From positions 1-28,439 of the forward strand of contig JAYMTF010000906.1 of assembly GCA_036897485.1 (NCBI GenBank): a DNA stretch of 28,439 nt. The letters run 5' to 3'. Made by a program: the position numbers and the translations under genes. Source of the DNA: Pelargonium nanum (Eukaryota > Streptophyta > Magnoliopsida > Geraniales > Geraniaceae). Below the pieces are notes generated by a model. It did no database searches. It saw nothing but the letters and a program-made list of their open reading frames with translations, and was not told where the DNA came from. The stretch's first letter is position 1; each line of letters starts with the position of its first letter. Below, one piece after another: positions 8,836-19,861 of the stretch.

Positions 8836-11630
8836 TCAAATAAATTCAAATCCAAGAAGAAGCTTCACAGACTTGTACTTGTCCCCTTTGCGGTCATGTA
8901 AAGGCACAGCCCTGATGCCACAGCTCAACTCAGACACTGGGAGGCAAGTTTGGCCTCCAAAATCAGGCTTCCCAGTTGTATCATATTCCAGCACTTCAAT
9001 TCTCAGCAATGCCAATTCTGGAACTCTTAATGGAAACTCGAACTCCTCGTTCCACACCGGTAACCACTCGTCCTCTATCGCCATTGTTTCCCTCATCACT
9101 GTATCGTCCGGCACTCCCGCTATTCCAATCTGCAAATTGAAGCGTAAATCGCATCAACAAGTGTATGTTGTGGCAATATGTCATGTTACGTGTGTTGAAG
9201 TGGAATCTCGTAGGTGCACGTTCTTAAATGAATGCTAAATGGCACGTGCTGACGTCAGTTTACAACATATTCACTGTTACTGATCACGTGCACAAAATCC
9301 TAAAAGCTCAATATAGCCCCTTCGTGGCCCGATGCATTGAAGACAATTCAAGAGGAAAAATTCCTAATATAAGGATATGCCAAAACCCGAACAGAGGCAT
9401 GTAGACTCCAAACGAGCAACAAGTATCAAAATGCACGTCGGCCTTAACAGAGGCCTTCCCTCTGGAACCCCCAACCTCTTCACGAATATGCACTAACATT
9501 TTCACTATTCGTTATTTGGCCTAACACATGCACATAAGAATATGCACACAGATTTTCGGTATGTTTATATATTTGGCTTACTCGGGTATAGAAGTCTGGC
9601 GGAGAGTAGAGATCGAAGTGTGTGTGGCGAAAATCCAAGTGCCATCCTTCTCCCATGTAAACATTTACCTGTTAATTTGTAAAACCATTTACAATCCATG
9701 AGCTCAAAACTTCTAAACATTTTGTCACTAATTAAATGTTGTAATAAGGTACTGATCACTTGCCTTAAGAGTTGTTTTTACGGGTAACGAAGCTCTAGGG
9801 TCAAAAACTGCGCCATAAAAGTCTTCTCGTAACAGAAATTCTGGTTTTTTCACATACCCACATCCCCCATTGGCTCTGAACATGCCATGCATGATCCATA
9901 GGTACTTCCCATATCCCTGTGATCACAAAGAACCTCAATACTGCACAATTTGACCCGACTTAGGTTAAATATGACAAAGTACGAAGAAATTGTGTTACAT
10001 AGCTAACCTGCATATTGAATGCAACCATTTGAGCACCATGCATCCACCCTAGTAGAGGGTTGTAGTTTGAGGAGTCAAGGCGCAAGCCTTTCGGATATAC
10101 CCTCAGCAAATTCTTCTGCGTAAATCTAGACCCAAAATCATTAGGTTTGAGTCAGGAAAACAGTCTTTCTGCAAAAACAGGAGTAAGAATGGCACGCTTA
10201 TAAGTTACCTGACAATATCAGTAGCATGTGTTTCTACAGCATTTTCAAGCTGTTGCTCGCTCAAGCTAAGACGCCTGACTTTATACGGATCAATGTTGAG
10301 CATATTTCCAATTCCACCTCTCGGCTTCCCTGCATGAATGGCAATCAAGCGCCTGTACTCGGGAGCTGCATTCTCCTCATCTTCGTCTAACTGATCATCC
10401 TGCTCAGACTAATGTAATTAGAACCACAAAGAAGCAAATTCGCTTGCACTAATTAATGTTTCACATATTCCACACCTGATCATCAATTTCGGGTTCTCTT
10501 TTCACATTTGCCTTCGGATTCACCCACAGCTCTTCATGGTCACCTGAATCTCTCGCGCTGGGCGTGCTCTTTCCTTCCACACTGCTCTGCGTTTGGAGGT
10601 ACTCTTTTGGTGGTTTCGTGGAAATCATTACCCTTTTCTTCAATGATTCCGGTGATGGGAATTCCCCTAATTCTTCATCGGGACAATACAGCATGTCTAG
10701 AAACGTTTTCGTAACCATCTATGAACAAAAAGATTCATTACATCAGAGCCCACAAGACAAATCATTTTGTTATGTGAATCATATATACACAAACCTTTGC
10801 CACTTTGGCCTGAAGGTCAGGAGTCAAGTGGTCTTCAAAAGTGATCACAACAGGATAATCTGAAGCAACAAAAGCATAGTCCTTGATAGCACTCAAGCAT
10901 TTGACGAGTTCCACCGGAGAAGTCAGTGTCCTGTGATTCAAAAAAGAAACAATCATTTCAAGAAGCAAGAAACAGAACTTGTTATATTTCATATAGTTCA
11001 TAATCATACCCTCCATGACAAACTTGGACATCATCTTTTGTGCTGTTAGGCCACAAATCCAATTCGATCACCCTCACGCCTCTCTTTAGCGCGTTTATGA
11101 TCGGTTTAGTACTGCTGTCACTGCTGAGCTGATTCCCCGTCAAATAGGAGTTGTGTCCTGTGTATAAAAAATAGTGAGCCAGCGGCGCATTCATGTCATG
11201 GTGAACCTGCAGGACATGATCAAAGAATCAACTGATACTGATATCTAGCGTTATATAAAACACGAGAAAAATGAGTAGTAATGATTATGCATACCTCGCA
11301 AGATGACAAAGGAGGATTGAGATCGCCAAGGAGGTAGCGAAAGAAGGCTTCGAGGTGGAGACCTTTTCTGTGGAAGAGGTTGAGATGCTTGACACTGTTG
11401 AAAATGGCCTGCGCGTCTTCTTTGGTTGCGTTCGGTTCTTTCTGCACCTCTATCAGGAACCTCTGCAAGTCGTCGAGAGTCATGGTGCCATTTTCTGATG
11501 AAAACCGCTTGAAAAGGTACTTGACATCATCTGGCGGCTCTATGACCCGAAGCTTGAAAATCCTCCGGAAGCAGAAGCACACCCTGAAGGACTGCTTGGA
11601 CATTGTATTAGAGTGCTTGGGATTGGACAT
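8836..11630 (-). CDS. PLC: Phosphoinositide-specific phospholipase C (PLC-A)
   Basis: The protein hydrolyses phosphatidylinositol (bis)phosphates at the plasma membrane in a calcium-dependent way. Coding exons on the minus strand: 11630-11295, 11206-11010, 10930-10795, 10718-10476, 10399-10209, 10125-10008, 9916-9764, 9668-9582 and 9129-8836, giving 584 residues. Domain order is the plant PLC one: a short EF-hand-like region (about 10-105), X domain (about 113-260), acidic spacer, Y domain (about 319-435) and C2 (about 453-584). Catalytic H130 (in G-H-N-S-Y) and H176 are present, as are the calcium ligands N131, E160, D162 and E210. A second in-frame ATG at 11603 gives an M-S-K-Q start as in Arabidopsis PLC2; the first ATG adds nine residues. 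Intron 7 starts with GC instead of GT. Intron 8 is enlarged (452 bases) and carries an ACGT cluster. It is the downstream member of a tandem pair with PLC-B. Confidence 0.96.
9188..9289. promoter_or_regulatory. Intronic cluster of ACGT-core (bZIP/bHLH) motifs
   Basis: Within intron 8 of PLC-A, ACGT cores occur at 9188, 9218, 9244, 9252 and 9286. Three sit in strong motifs: palindromic G-boxes CACGTG at 9243-9248 and 9285-9290, and a palindromic TGACGTCA at 9250-9257, one base after the first G-box. Such sites bind plant bZIP factors (ABF/ABI5, TGA, HY5) and bHLH factors. Intron enhancers are known in plants; that this one is active is inference. Confidence 0.5.
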
Positions 11631-12518
11631 TCTGAGAGGAGGCTGAAACTTGCAGAGTTGCAGCTAGCTTTGATATATTGTTAGGATGATTCTTTGTCAT
11701 TTGTTTTAAGGAGAAATGGAGGATTAGGAATGGAGTCAGAGCAAAGTGAGAATCTGTCCTGATGCATTACCATAAGGAAACTGAACTGTAAAGTGTACAT
11801 ACATTCTCTAACCCTTTTGTGAGAAACACACAAAACAGTCTGTTTCCATTCCTTTTCTCTGCATAAAGAAAAGATATTGCTTTGGTTTGGTTTTTGGAGG
11901 GAGCTTCTCCCAGAGCTGTCAATTTGGAACCAAACTTGCGGGTATCCATACCCAACTTACTTTTAGTGTCGGGTCAGGTTTGACTTGGAAAATGTGAGTA
12001 GATCGGGATACCTAGGCATTTTCCATGTAAAACCCGCAACCCACATCCCTCTTGGTTTGGATTGGGGTTAAGTCAAATAACATTGAACTGAATAAACCCG
12101 ACCCAAAAAAAAAAAAAAAACCCTCTTTTAGCAACAACCTAAAATCAACCCGCTCGGGTTGACAAGTGATTCTCGAATAACCCAGCAAATAAACTCGAAG
12201 GTCTTTTTAAGAGGACAGGACTTTCTGCTGCAGTCATTTGCAATATTTTGTAGACAGTCAGTGAGAAGAAGCATATTGGAGAGTGCAAACATAATGACAA
12301 TTGAAAAGAATAATTCAAATAGATTAAAAAAAGCTCACTTTATTGCATGTACAATATATAAAACCTAAACTCAAGTTCAATCAGGAATCAAACAAATCTC
12401 TTCCAGGTTAACAGGTAAAAAACAAGGAACAAAAAACTATATTACACGACAGTTGAATGGGCATGGATCCTGAGATGATTTCAAGAAAACTAGACGCACA
12501 AGATCAAGAACTTGTGTT
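11631..12518 (-). other. Spacer between PLC-A and PLC-B (PLC-A promoter side)
   Basis: About 890 bases separate the two genes, which are transcribed in the same direction. The stretch must hold the PLC-B 3'UTR at its right end and the PLC-A promoter and leader at its left end. A TATA-like aatatatca is read on the minus strand at about 11672-11680, some 45 bases before the first ATG. Most of the middle is a degenerate repeat (11912-12169). No further gene is seen. Confidence 0.5.
11912..12169. mobile_element. Possible degenerate non-autonomous hAT-like element
   Basis: The left edge reads agagctgtcaa, and the right edge on the opposite strand reads atcacttgtcaa, so the ends are imperfect inverted repeats. 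The interior is full of cgggt/acccg motifs (cgggtat, cgggtcagg, acccgcaac, acccgaccc, cgctcgggtt), a composition I associate with a common class of short hAT-derived repeats near plant genes. I could not establish an 8-base target duplication, so the borders and class are tentative. Confidence 0.4.
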
Positions 12519-15500
12519 TTAAACAAACTCGAAGCGCATGAGAAGCCTTACTGAATTTAACTTCTCTCCTTTACGGTTCATGAGGGGCACTGCATGGATT
12601 CCTGGCCTCAGTTCAGAAACAGGCAAACAGGTTTGTCCGCCAAAATCATCTTTCTCGGACATGTCATACTCGTGGACTTCCACTCGAAGCAATGCCAGTT
12701 CTGGCACAGTCAAAGGAAACGTGAACTCTTCGTTCCAAACAGGCGTCCAATCATCCTCTTTTTTCTTTGTTTTCAACATTATCTCATCTCCTGGCACTCC
12801 CGCTATACCAACCTGCCATAGACCGACTCAGTTAATTTATGCAACAAGTATTCACAATATACTTTAGTCGCTAATGCAAAAATGAAGCCAAATCTAGAAT
12901 AATCTTGTTCGTGAAAATTGAAGACGTTTCTAATATACATCGAACATTACCTTGGTGTAAAAGTCTGGTGGGGAATATGAATCGAAGTGTGTTTGTTTAA
13001 AATCTAAATGCCATCCGTCTCCCATATACACTTTCACCTGTCAAGTACCAGACTGAGTCTATCAGGAAAAGAACGAGAGGAGGCAGGGAGGGAACGGGAA
13101 GCACGGTAATATTTACTTTTTCTTGTTGATGAAATAAAAATGCTTACCTTCAAAGTTTTCTTCACTGACAATTTCGCTTTTGGATCAAACACCTCCCCGT
13201 GCGAATCCGCATGCATCAGAAACTCGGGCTTTTTTACATAGCCACACCCCCCATTGGCTCTAAACATCCCGTGCATCAACCAAAGAGATCTTCCATAGCC
13301 CTGCCATTGGACCAAAGTCACATTGGTTCCAAAACTACAAAATGTACTTACAAACTGGTTCTTAGAAACTAACATTACAGACTAGGTCATAGTGGATCAT
13401 AAAATTGAAACAGTAGTAACAGTAAGCAAACTAGGAGGATCAGTAACTACTAAAATTTTAAAATATAAGTTGAGGAAAGTTCAATTCATGTTTCGATTTG
13501 GAAATGCAAAAGACAACAGTTGACCATACCTGCATATTAAATGCAACCATTTGAGCTCCATGCATCCAACCGATCTGTGGTTTGTAGTTAGAGGAGTTAA
13601 ATCTTGTACCCTTGGGGTATATTCTCAAGAAGTTCTTCTGGGTAAACCTGAGATATTGCAAGCATTAGATCCAGTCATTTCGGACATTTTGAATAAATTA
13701 CATGCAAAAACGGAAAGTACACCAACTTCATTAAAACATAATGGTAGAAAGGTTATCTCCCCAAATACCTCACAACTTCAGTTCCATGAGATGCAACAGC
13801 TTTTTCAAGCGCTTGTTCACTTAAACTAAGACGTCTAACTTTATCAATTTCAACTTTAAGCGCCTCCTTTAACCCACCCTTGGGTTTTCCCGCGTGAATA
13901 GCTATTAATCGCTTATAAGCAGGTGCCCCTAAAAGGTGCAAGTCCTGATCACAGTCATCGTTGTCTTCATCGTCCTGATTGTGGTTACTCCTATCACTGT
14001 CACTCTGCACATCAATAGAGCAAAACCTGATTAAAATAAATATAATATGCTAGACAAAAATGAACATAAGAAGTGAAATTTTCATTTCCAGCACACCTTC
14101 TCGTCATCTTGATCATCTGTAAGTTCTGATGGCTCCTTTCCCCATACATCATCATCAGAATCCTTTCGCTTAATTGAGTTACTTCCTTTGTCCTGGACAC
14201 TTTTAGATTCAAGGTATTCTTTTGGAGGTTTGGTTGATATAATAATTTTGTACTTCAATTGTTCTGGTGAAGGGAATTCTTTTAAACATTCAGAATCAGG
14301 GTAAAACAGCATATTTCCAAATGTTTGAGTTACCATCTGAAAAGAAATAAACCTGTCGTGAACAAAATGCGATACAAGCCACAGAAACTATTGAAAGTCA
14401 TAGAAGAATAAAATGTCACCTGAGCTACTTTAGCTCGAAGTTCAGGGTTCAGGTGGTCTTCAAGAGTTATTATGAGAGGGTATGGAGACGCAGAAAAGGC
14501 ATGCTCCTTAATGGATTTCAAGCATTTAATGAGTTCCACTGGAGGAGTCAGGGTTCTACATTCAAAGCACACTTAATATAAAATCTACCAACACAGGGAG
14601 AAATGATATTAATCTACAAAAGCTTCTTATACTAGTCATAAATGCAGAAGTCAGCAAGAAGAACATAAGAAACAATAATACCAGACTAATACCGACTTTT
14701 CAGTGTCCAGATAATTTATATGATCCAACAAATTAAACTATTTTCTTCATCCTCTTTAAAATACTCCATCTGTCTCAAAATGAGTATCTTGTTTCCTTTT
14801 TAGGAAATTATGCATGAATTGCCAATAATATTTTGTGAGTTTGTTACAACACATGCTTAAAGGGTTACAAGTGTAAATATACAACATTAACTAACTTCTT
14901 AATTTTTCTCAAACGAGAAACTAAGACACTCATTTTGGGACAAAAAGAGTTATAAGATAAGTTAGTTAAAAAGTTTGTTACCACAAGAGCACATGGAGTA
15001 TCATAGAAAAAGTTTATAACCCTAACTAACTTATCCTTAATCTTTAACAAAAATAGAAAATGGACTCTCATTTTGAGATGGAAGGAGTATAACTAATAAG
15101 TAACTTGTATAAATATAATTATTGGTTATCGAAGCATATTGTCCTTGTCAATGAGAATTGGGAAGTGAACACTTAGATTTGAACAACCAAAATTAGTATA
15201 ATGTACACTCAATTTGGGACATATGAAGTATCATTTATGCAGAGAACCATGTGAAAACAACAACCTTAAATCTACGCTAGTGGCAGAATACATGATTAAC
15301 AGAAGACTAGTCAAGCTCTGTCAACTTCGTATTATGGTTAGCAGAAAATTCTAAGCTCAAAACATCAACTCCTATTTTCAACAATTTTGCACAGAGCATA
15401 CATAAACTTACCTTCTTGAGCACCTTCAGATTTAATTTCTTTTTATTTTTAGAGTAACATGTCTCCAGTTACTAAACTCTTCATAGTCTGTGTATACTAA

Positions 15501-16875
15501 ACCTCAGTAATACGTACAAGATGAAAGGCAGAGGAATACATTGGTTATAAAAATAGGAAACGAATATTTTGGAAGAACAAGACAATGAGCCACCTAATAG
15601 AAAAATGCTAATGGCTAAAGGAGCATCTTTAAGATCAGATAGCACAGGAACTCATCTAGAGTGTAAGCGTTCCCGACAAAATATTTGATAGATTGGACAT
15701 CACAAGAAACCTATCATGGACACTTAAGATATAGAGACCAAGAGACAAAGATGTATTCAACACTCCCTCCATCCCAAAATGAGTGTCTTGTTTCTCTTGC
15801 ATTTTAGTCCCGAAATGAGTGTCCTCTTTCCTTTTAGGAAGTTAGGTTTGCATGAATTGCCAATAGTATTATCATAATTGGTTAGTATATATACCGAGTT
15901 TGTTACAACACACATTTTGGGACAAAAATGGAAAAGTACAGAACTAACTAAACTCTCCTAAATTTTTCTCAAAAGGAAAACAAGACCATCATTTTGGGAC
16001 AGATAGAGTATCCAGTCATCAAACTGAAGGAATTTCCAATACAACCCAGGTATAATAATGACCATAACTAGTAAAAGGGTAGGATAGAAGAAGCATACCT
16101 TCCATGGAGAACATGAATTCCGTCTCGGTTGGAATTCGGCCATATATCAAGCTCCACCACTCTTACACCTCTCTTCAACGACTTTATAATTGGGACATCA
16201 CTACAGTCACTACTTAGCTGGTTTCCCGTCAAGTAGGAATTGTGACCCGTGTATATGTAATAATGCGACAACGGAGCTGTCATGTCATGGTGAACCTGTA
16301 AGTAGATTGAACAACAATGGTCTCATCATCAACAAAGAACACTAGCTCAAGAAACACTAGAAATGTTAAAATCCACCATAACCACATTGTTCACTAACAC
16401 ATAAATTAAGCAATTAAACCCAATAATCATTGATAATTCAATCCAAATCAAGTGCCCAAGCTTAAACACAAAGAAACAAAGATGCCATTTTTTCACAGAC
16501 CCAAAACCCAAAACCTCATTTCCTAAAAACCCTAACCAAAACCCAAATTCATGAAAATACCTTCGATCCGATCGGGGGGTTGAGATCGGTGGAGAAGAGG
16601 TAGTGGTGGAAATCGTCGAGAGTGAGAGTGTGCCTCGTGAACTTGGCGATGTGGTGGCGCTTCTGCAGAACCTGATCGACGATCTTCTCGGCGTCGGAGA
16701 CGGTGGCGCCGCCATCGGACTGAACCTCGACCAGGAAGCGCCGCAACTGCTCCGCCGTCATGTGGGTCCCGCCGTCGGCGTACTTGTCGAAAGCGTCTCT
16801 GACGTCGGACGGAGGCTCGGCCTCGGTGACGTGGAATCGGCGGGTGAAGCAGAGGCAAATCCGAAACGTACCCAT
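12519..16875 (-). CDS. PLC: Phosphoinositide-specific phospholipase C (PLC-B)
   Basis: This is a tandem paralogue of PLC-A with the same enzymatic role. Coding exons on the minus strand: 16875-16561, 16295-16099, 14555-14420, 14336-14097, 14004-13769, 13647-13530, 13300-13148, 13037-12951 and 12812-12519, giving 591 residues. Exons 2, 3, 6, 7, 8 and 9 have the same length as in PLC-A (197, 136, 118, 153, 87 and 294 bases); differences fall in the N-terminal exon and in the X-Y linker exons 4 and 5. Catalytic H123 and H169, and ligands E153, D155 and E203, are present. The X-Y linker is longer and strongly acidic (D/S/N-rich). The C2 domain contains D-F-G-G-Q-T-C-L-P. Intron 2 is 1543 bases, against 79 in PLC-A, because of MITE insertions. 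All introns read as GT-AG. The first exon is GC-rich, unlike the rest of the gene. Confidence 0.96.
14764..15087. mobile_element. Stowaway-type MITE (composite) in PLC-B intron 2
   Basis: The left end reads ctccatctgtctcaaaatga, and the right end is its imperfect reverse complement (ctctcattttgagatggaag then gag). TA dinucleotides flank it at 14762-14763 and 15088-15089. This fits the Stowaway consensus CTCCCTCCGTCCC with TA target choice (Tc1/mariner-mobilised). A second right-end-like block lies inside at about 14915-14950, ending in cactcattttgggac and aaaaagag, so the element may be composite. A further degenerate end-like block (cactcaatttgggac) is at 15206-15230. Confidence 0.75.
15763..16008. 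mobile_element. Stowaway-type MITE in PLC-B intron 2
   Basis: The left end is ctccctccatcccaaaatga; the right end is its imperfect reverse complement, ending in attttgggacagatagag followed by TA. It belongs to the same family as 14764-15087: both contain ttaggaa, gcatgaattgccaata and gagtttgttacaacaca in the interior. The left part appears duplicated, with a second cccgaaatgagtgtc at about 15810. The left flanking dinucleotide is CA, a probable decay of TA. Confidence 0.8.
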
Positions 16876-17199
16876 TCCGAGACGGCCGAGTCGCGACCGA
16901 TACTTCCGATCGAAGAAGAGATTGGATCGGAAATTACAGAGAAATGGGTATTATGGGTTGGATTAAATATAAATGATGGTGTTGAATAGGAATTGGAGAA
17001 ATGGATTAATAAAAAGAAGATGGGTTTAGTTTGGGTCTTTATTTAATATTAAAAATCAAATCTTTCATTCAATGTCAGAGAGACAGTTCATAGTGAAAGC
17101 TGTTTTTGGACGCATTCCCTCCCCGCCATTTTAATATTCTGAATATTAATAAACTAATTATCAACTAACTGTCTCATCATTCATTACTGTACTATCCTC

Positions 17200-17331
17200 A
17201 ACGTGTTTTTTTCAAAAAAAAATTTGTTTTGAAAAGTTGAGCTACTCAATGATCCAACCCGAACCCGAAACTTCAAAGAGAATTCGAATCACTTAAATCG
17301 TATGGTCCAACATGTCATGGTAACGTGTTTT
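17200..17331 (-). mobile_element. Short tRNA-headed SINE
   Basis: An element at about 17210-17321 is flanked by a 10-base duplication, aacgtgtttt, at 17200-17209 and 17322-17331. Read on the minus strand, the head (accatgacatgttggacca) resembles the head of the two SINEs at 2399-3412, with a B-box-like gggttcgggtt further in. The remainder differs and is much shorter, so this looks like a second SINE family sharing a tRNA head or a truncated relative. It lies just upstream of PLC-B. Confidence 0.65.
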
Positions 17332-17955
17332 AATTGGAAAATTATAAATGTCTCGAGTTTTATACAATTTTTTTTTACAAAATGTCATTACTATTTACAT
17401 TTTTTGTGGCTTCGACGAGCATGTTTCAATATAATCCTAATGAAGAAATCACAAACTAAGTGCTATTTGACATTTTCAAAGAATTCGATTTTGGGTATCG
17501 GCAATCAAGATGAATAGCACTTGAATGCCACGCGTCATACTGTCATTTATCATATATTTTTATATAAGAATAAAGAAGAAGAAATTTGAATCAAAATTTT
17601 GTTATTAAAAATGGAAATCAAAAGAGAATGTGAGAAAATAATAATGATGAGTATTTGCCTATTTGGTTTGTCACTTTGTCGTGTAGACCTGAATTTTTTG
17701 TCTACATCTATATATATTTGAAGATATTGTAGGACAAATATTAAATGGGACCAAAAATGATTGTGTTTACACCTGGAAAGCTTTACATTCACATTGGATA
17801 TTGGTTGTGTCGCAAATAGGTCCTCATCACACATTTTTGCTTTACATAAAGCGACCCTTATAATGACATTTCCTTATTTAGCAATTATGGTGTTCATATC
17901 TGGTTCACACCCAATTTTGGATTGACATGAATTTAATCTATTCGGTTAATTTATA
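17332..17955. other. AT-rich spacer
   Basis: AT-rich DNA upstream of PLC-B with no supported gene. The open frame on the minus strand at 17550-17834 shows no recognisable domain and has the composition of random AT-rich sequence. Confidence 0.5.
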
Positions 17956-18216
17956 CTCCCTCCGTCTTAAAAGAGTGTCCTATTTGTCTAAATTTTTTGT
18001 CCCAAAATGAGTATTTTGTTTCTATTTTTAGGTTATTATATTATTGTTTTTCCCATATTACCTTTATCACTTATGCACTAAAGGAAAACCTAAATGAACT
18101 GCACATGGAGTGTAGAAGGGAAAGTGAGGGTAATATTAGAAACACATTAAATTGTCTGGAAATTCTTAAGTTTTGCAAAAAATGGAAACAAGACACTTAT
18201 TTTGGGACGGAGGGAG
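17956..18216. mobile_element. Stowaway-type MITE, intergenic copy
   Basis: A 261-base element starts with ctccctccgtcttaaaagag and ends with attttgggacggagggag. The two ends are inverted repeats, and TA flanks both sides (17954-17955 and 18217-18218). The terminal motif is the classic Stowaway one. The subterminal gtcccaaaatgagtattttg links it to the two intronic copies at 14764 and 15763. It has no coding capacity. Confidence 0.88.
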
Positions 18217-18580
18217 TACATAACTTTTTTTTTTTACTTAAAAAACACTTATTTTGAAGAAAAAAAATCGAGAAAAAGATGTTTTAAAATATTTTAGCTA
18301 ATTTTACCACTATCCACCAATGATTAAACATCAAACATTTGATATACAATAAACAAAGACTTGAATTAGTGTGAATGTGTTGAGTCCAAGGTCTTTCTTT
18401 GTTTAGAAATCCACATGTGAACTGTATCAAGCTATCAATTCCATTGACTCTTACTACTTCAACAAATTATATGCATGGCACTACCTCATTTTTCCATTTT
18501 ATTTTAATGTTTATATATATATATATATCATCATTCTAAAAAATGCATTTTCAGTGTTTGTGTCTTTAAAATAAAAATAT

Positions 18581-18660
18581 TAACGTAGCAAGTGGCTTAA
18601 GATATTTGGTTATGAGATCTCAGGTTCAAGTTCTGATTTTTACGTTTGTTTATAAAAAAA
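18581..18660 (+). mobile_element. Fragment of a tRNA-derived SINE (plus strand)
   Basis: An A-box-like gtagcaagtggcttaag at about 18585-18601 is followed by a good B-box, ggttcaagttc, at 18623-18633 and then an A run at 18653-18662. The spacing and order fit a pol III promoter of a SINE head. The body is short and no target duplication is clear, so this is a fragment or an old copy. It is not a functional tRNA, because no acceptor stem can be formed. Confidence 0.45.
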
Positions 18661-19861
18661 AATAACTTTATAAAACCGTTAGTGCTGATACGGGAACATG
18701 ATCTCCAAAAATGGATTGACTTATAAAACGAAGTGATCTAAATCAATTTTGAATTTAAATGTCCACAAGTTTGGACTCAAATTGCTAGCTCTGCTCTTGA
18801 TAGTTGATATATTATTGGATCAACATTTCATGTTCTAAGCAAAAACAACATGCACACTTGTTGCTTCATTTTTGGTACACCTAATCTCATGATTTATCAT
18901 GTTAGGTAATGCATAGTGGCATCAGCTAATGTTCTTGGTCTTCATATTTTGATAAATAAAAAAAGACACCAGTAATGATCTTCCCCAGAAGTGCAAAATT
19001 GGAAGTGCTAAGACTTTTCCAATCTATGTTTTTATAAATATACAGAATTACAATTTGCATATCTAAATAGTAGTTGACAATTTCCTGGGGTTGAAATATC
19101 AAATGATTTTACTTACTGAGAAAATTAAAATAAAGAGCTAATTAAATCATAAAATTATTATGAGTATTAAATAAAATGGGCTGTTTTGACTTTGGACCAG
19201 TGAAAGCCCACATATATCAAAATCCAGAATGGGCTCTAAATAAGACAGAAATGGGCTTTTGAGCAGGTTGATAACCTAAATTGGCTAGGACAAAAAACAC
19301 ATGGATATTTTATGGGTTACTTTTCGTCATTTCTAAGTTTTTAATCTACTTCGTCGTTGAGTGAGACATGATATGACTTGTGAAAAGACGAAAAGTTACT
19401 CAATAAGAACATACGAGTTTTTTTGGCCCAGCCCATTTCAGGCCCGCAACAATAAAATGAGAGTCTTTATTGTTTGACGTATGCAAAATTGAGGGTAAAT
19501 GAGTAATTTGGAGAACAAGGAAATTTGTATTAGTAGGTCGAGAAGAAAGAGAGAGAAAAGAAAACGCTCCCATTTTGCCCTAGATTTTTTTGTGACCATA
19601 TGCCAACACACTTCATATTTGTGAAGAAAGTGAGAGAAGAATGTTTTTGTTGTAAATATGAACACTTCATATAATCACATTTGCATGTTGAAAGTGCAAT
19701 AATACACAACCAATTAGGTCAAAATGTTGGGTTTTAAGTTCAAACCTCCAACAATGAGAGCATTACAATATGCAACAACCAGTTCAAAAGCTGTAATAAG
19801 TAGCTAATGAACCCTAATACATGATTTTCATCCATGAATAGTATCTATATACATTTCAAGC
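18661..19861. other. Intergenic DNA downstream of the RING gene
   Basis: No protein-coding gene is supported. The stretch includes a TGGGCC/T cluster (19177-19445) and a 13-base inverted repeat with one mismatch (19316-19328 and 19387-19399, core ttttcgtc). The RING gene 3'UTR enters from the right end. Confidence 0.5.
19177..19445. promoter_or_regulatory. Second cluster of site II-like TGGGCC/T motifs
   Basis: Motifs on either strand lie at 19177-19182, 19205-19210, 19230-19235, 19252-19257, 19425-19430 and 19430-19435, with a further ggccc at 19441. The cluster precedes a purine-rich stretch and a ttttgccctagattt sequence at about 19573-19588 that looks like the leader of a housekeeping gene on the plus strand. 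No coding exon follows before the antisense RING gene begins at 19862. The cluster may be an orphan promoter, or the start of an unannotated non-coding transcript running antisense to the RING gene 3' end. Confidence 0.4.

Noticed and set aside
16532..16989. Open frames on both strands over PLC-B exon 1
   Set aside because: They are shadows of the GC-rich first exon; the correct frame is fixed by the conserved EF-hand-like region and the splice junction to exon 2.
18581..18660. Possible tRNA gene from good A- and B-box-like motifs
   Set aside because: No acceptor or anticodon stem can be drawn and it ends in an A run, so a SINE fragment explains it better.
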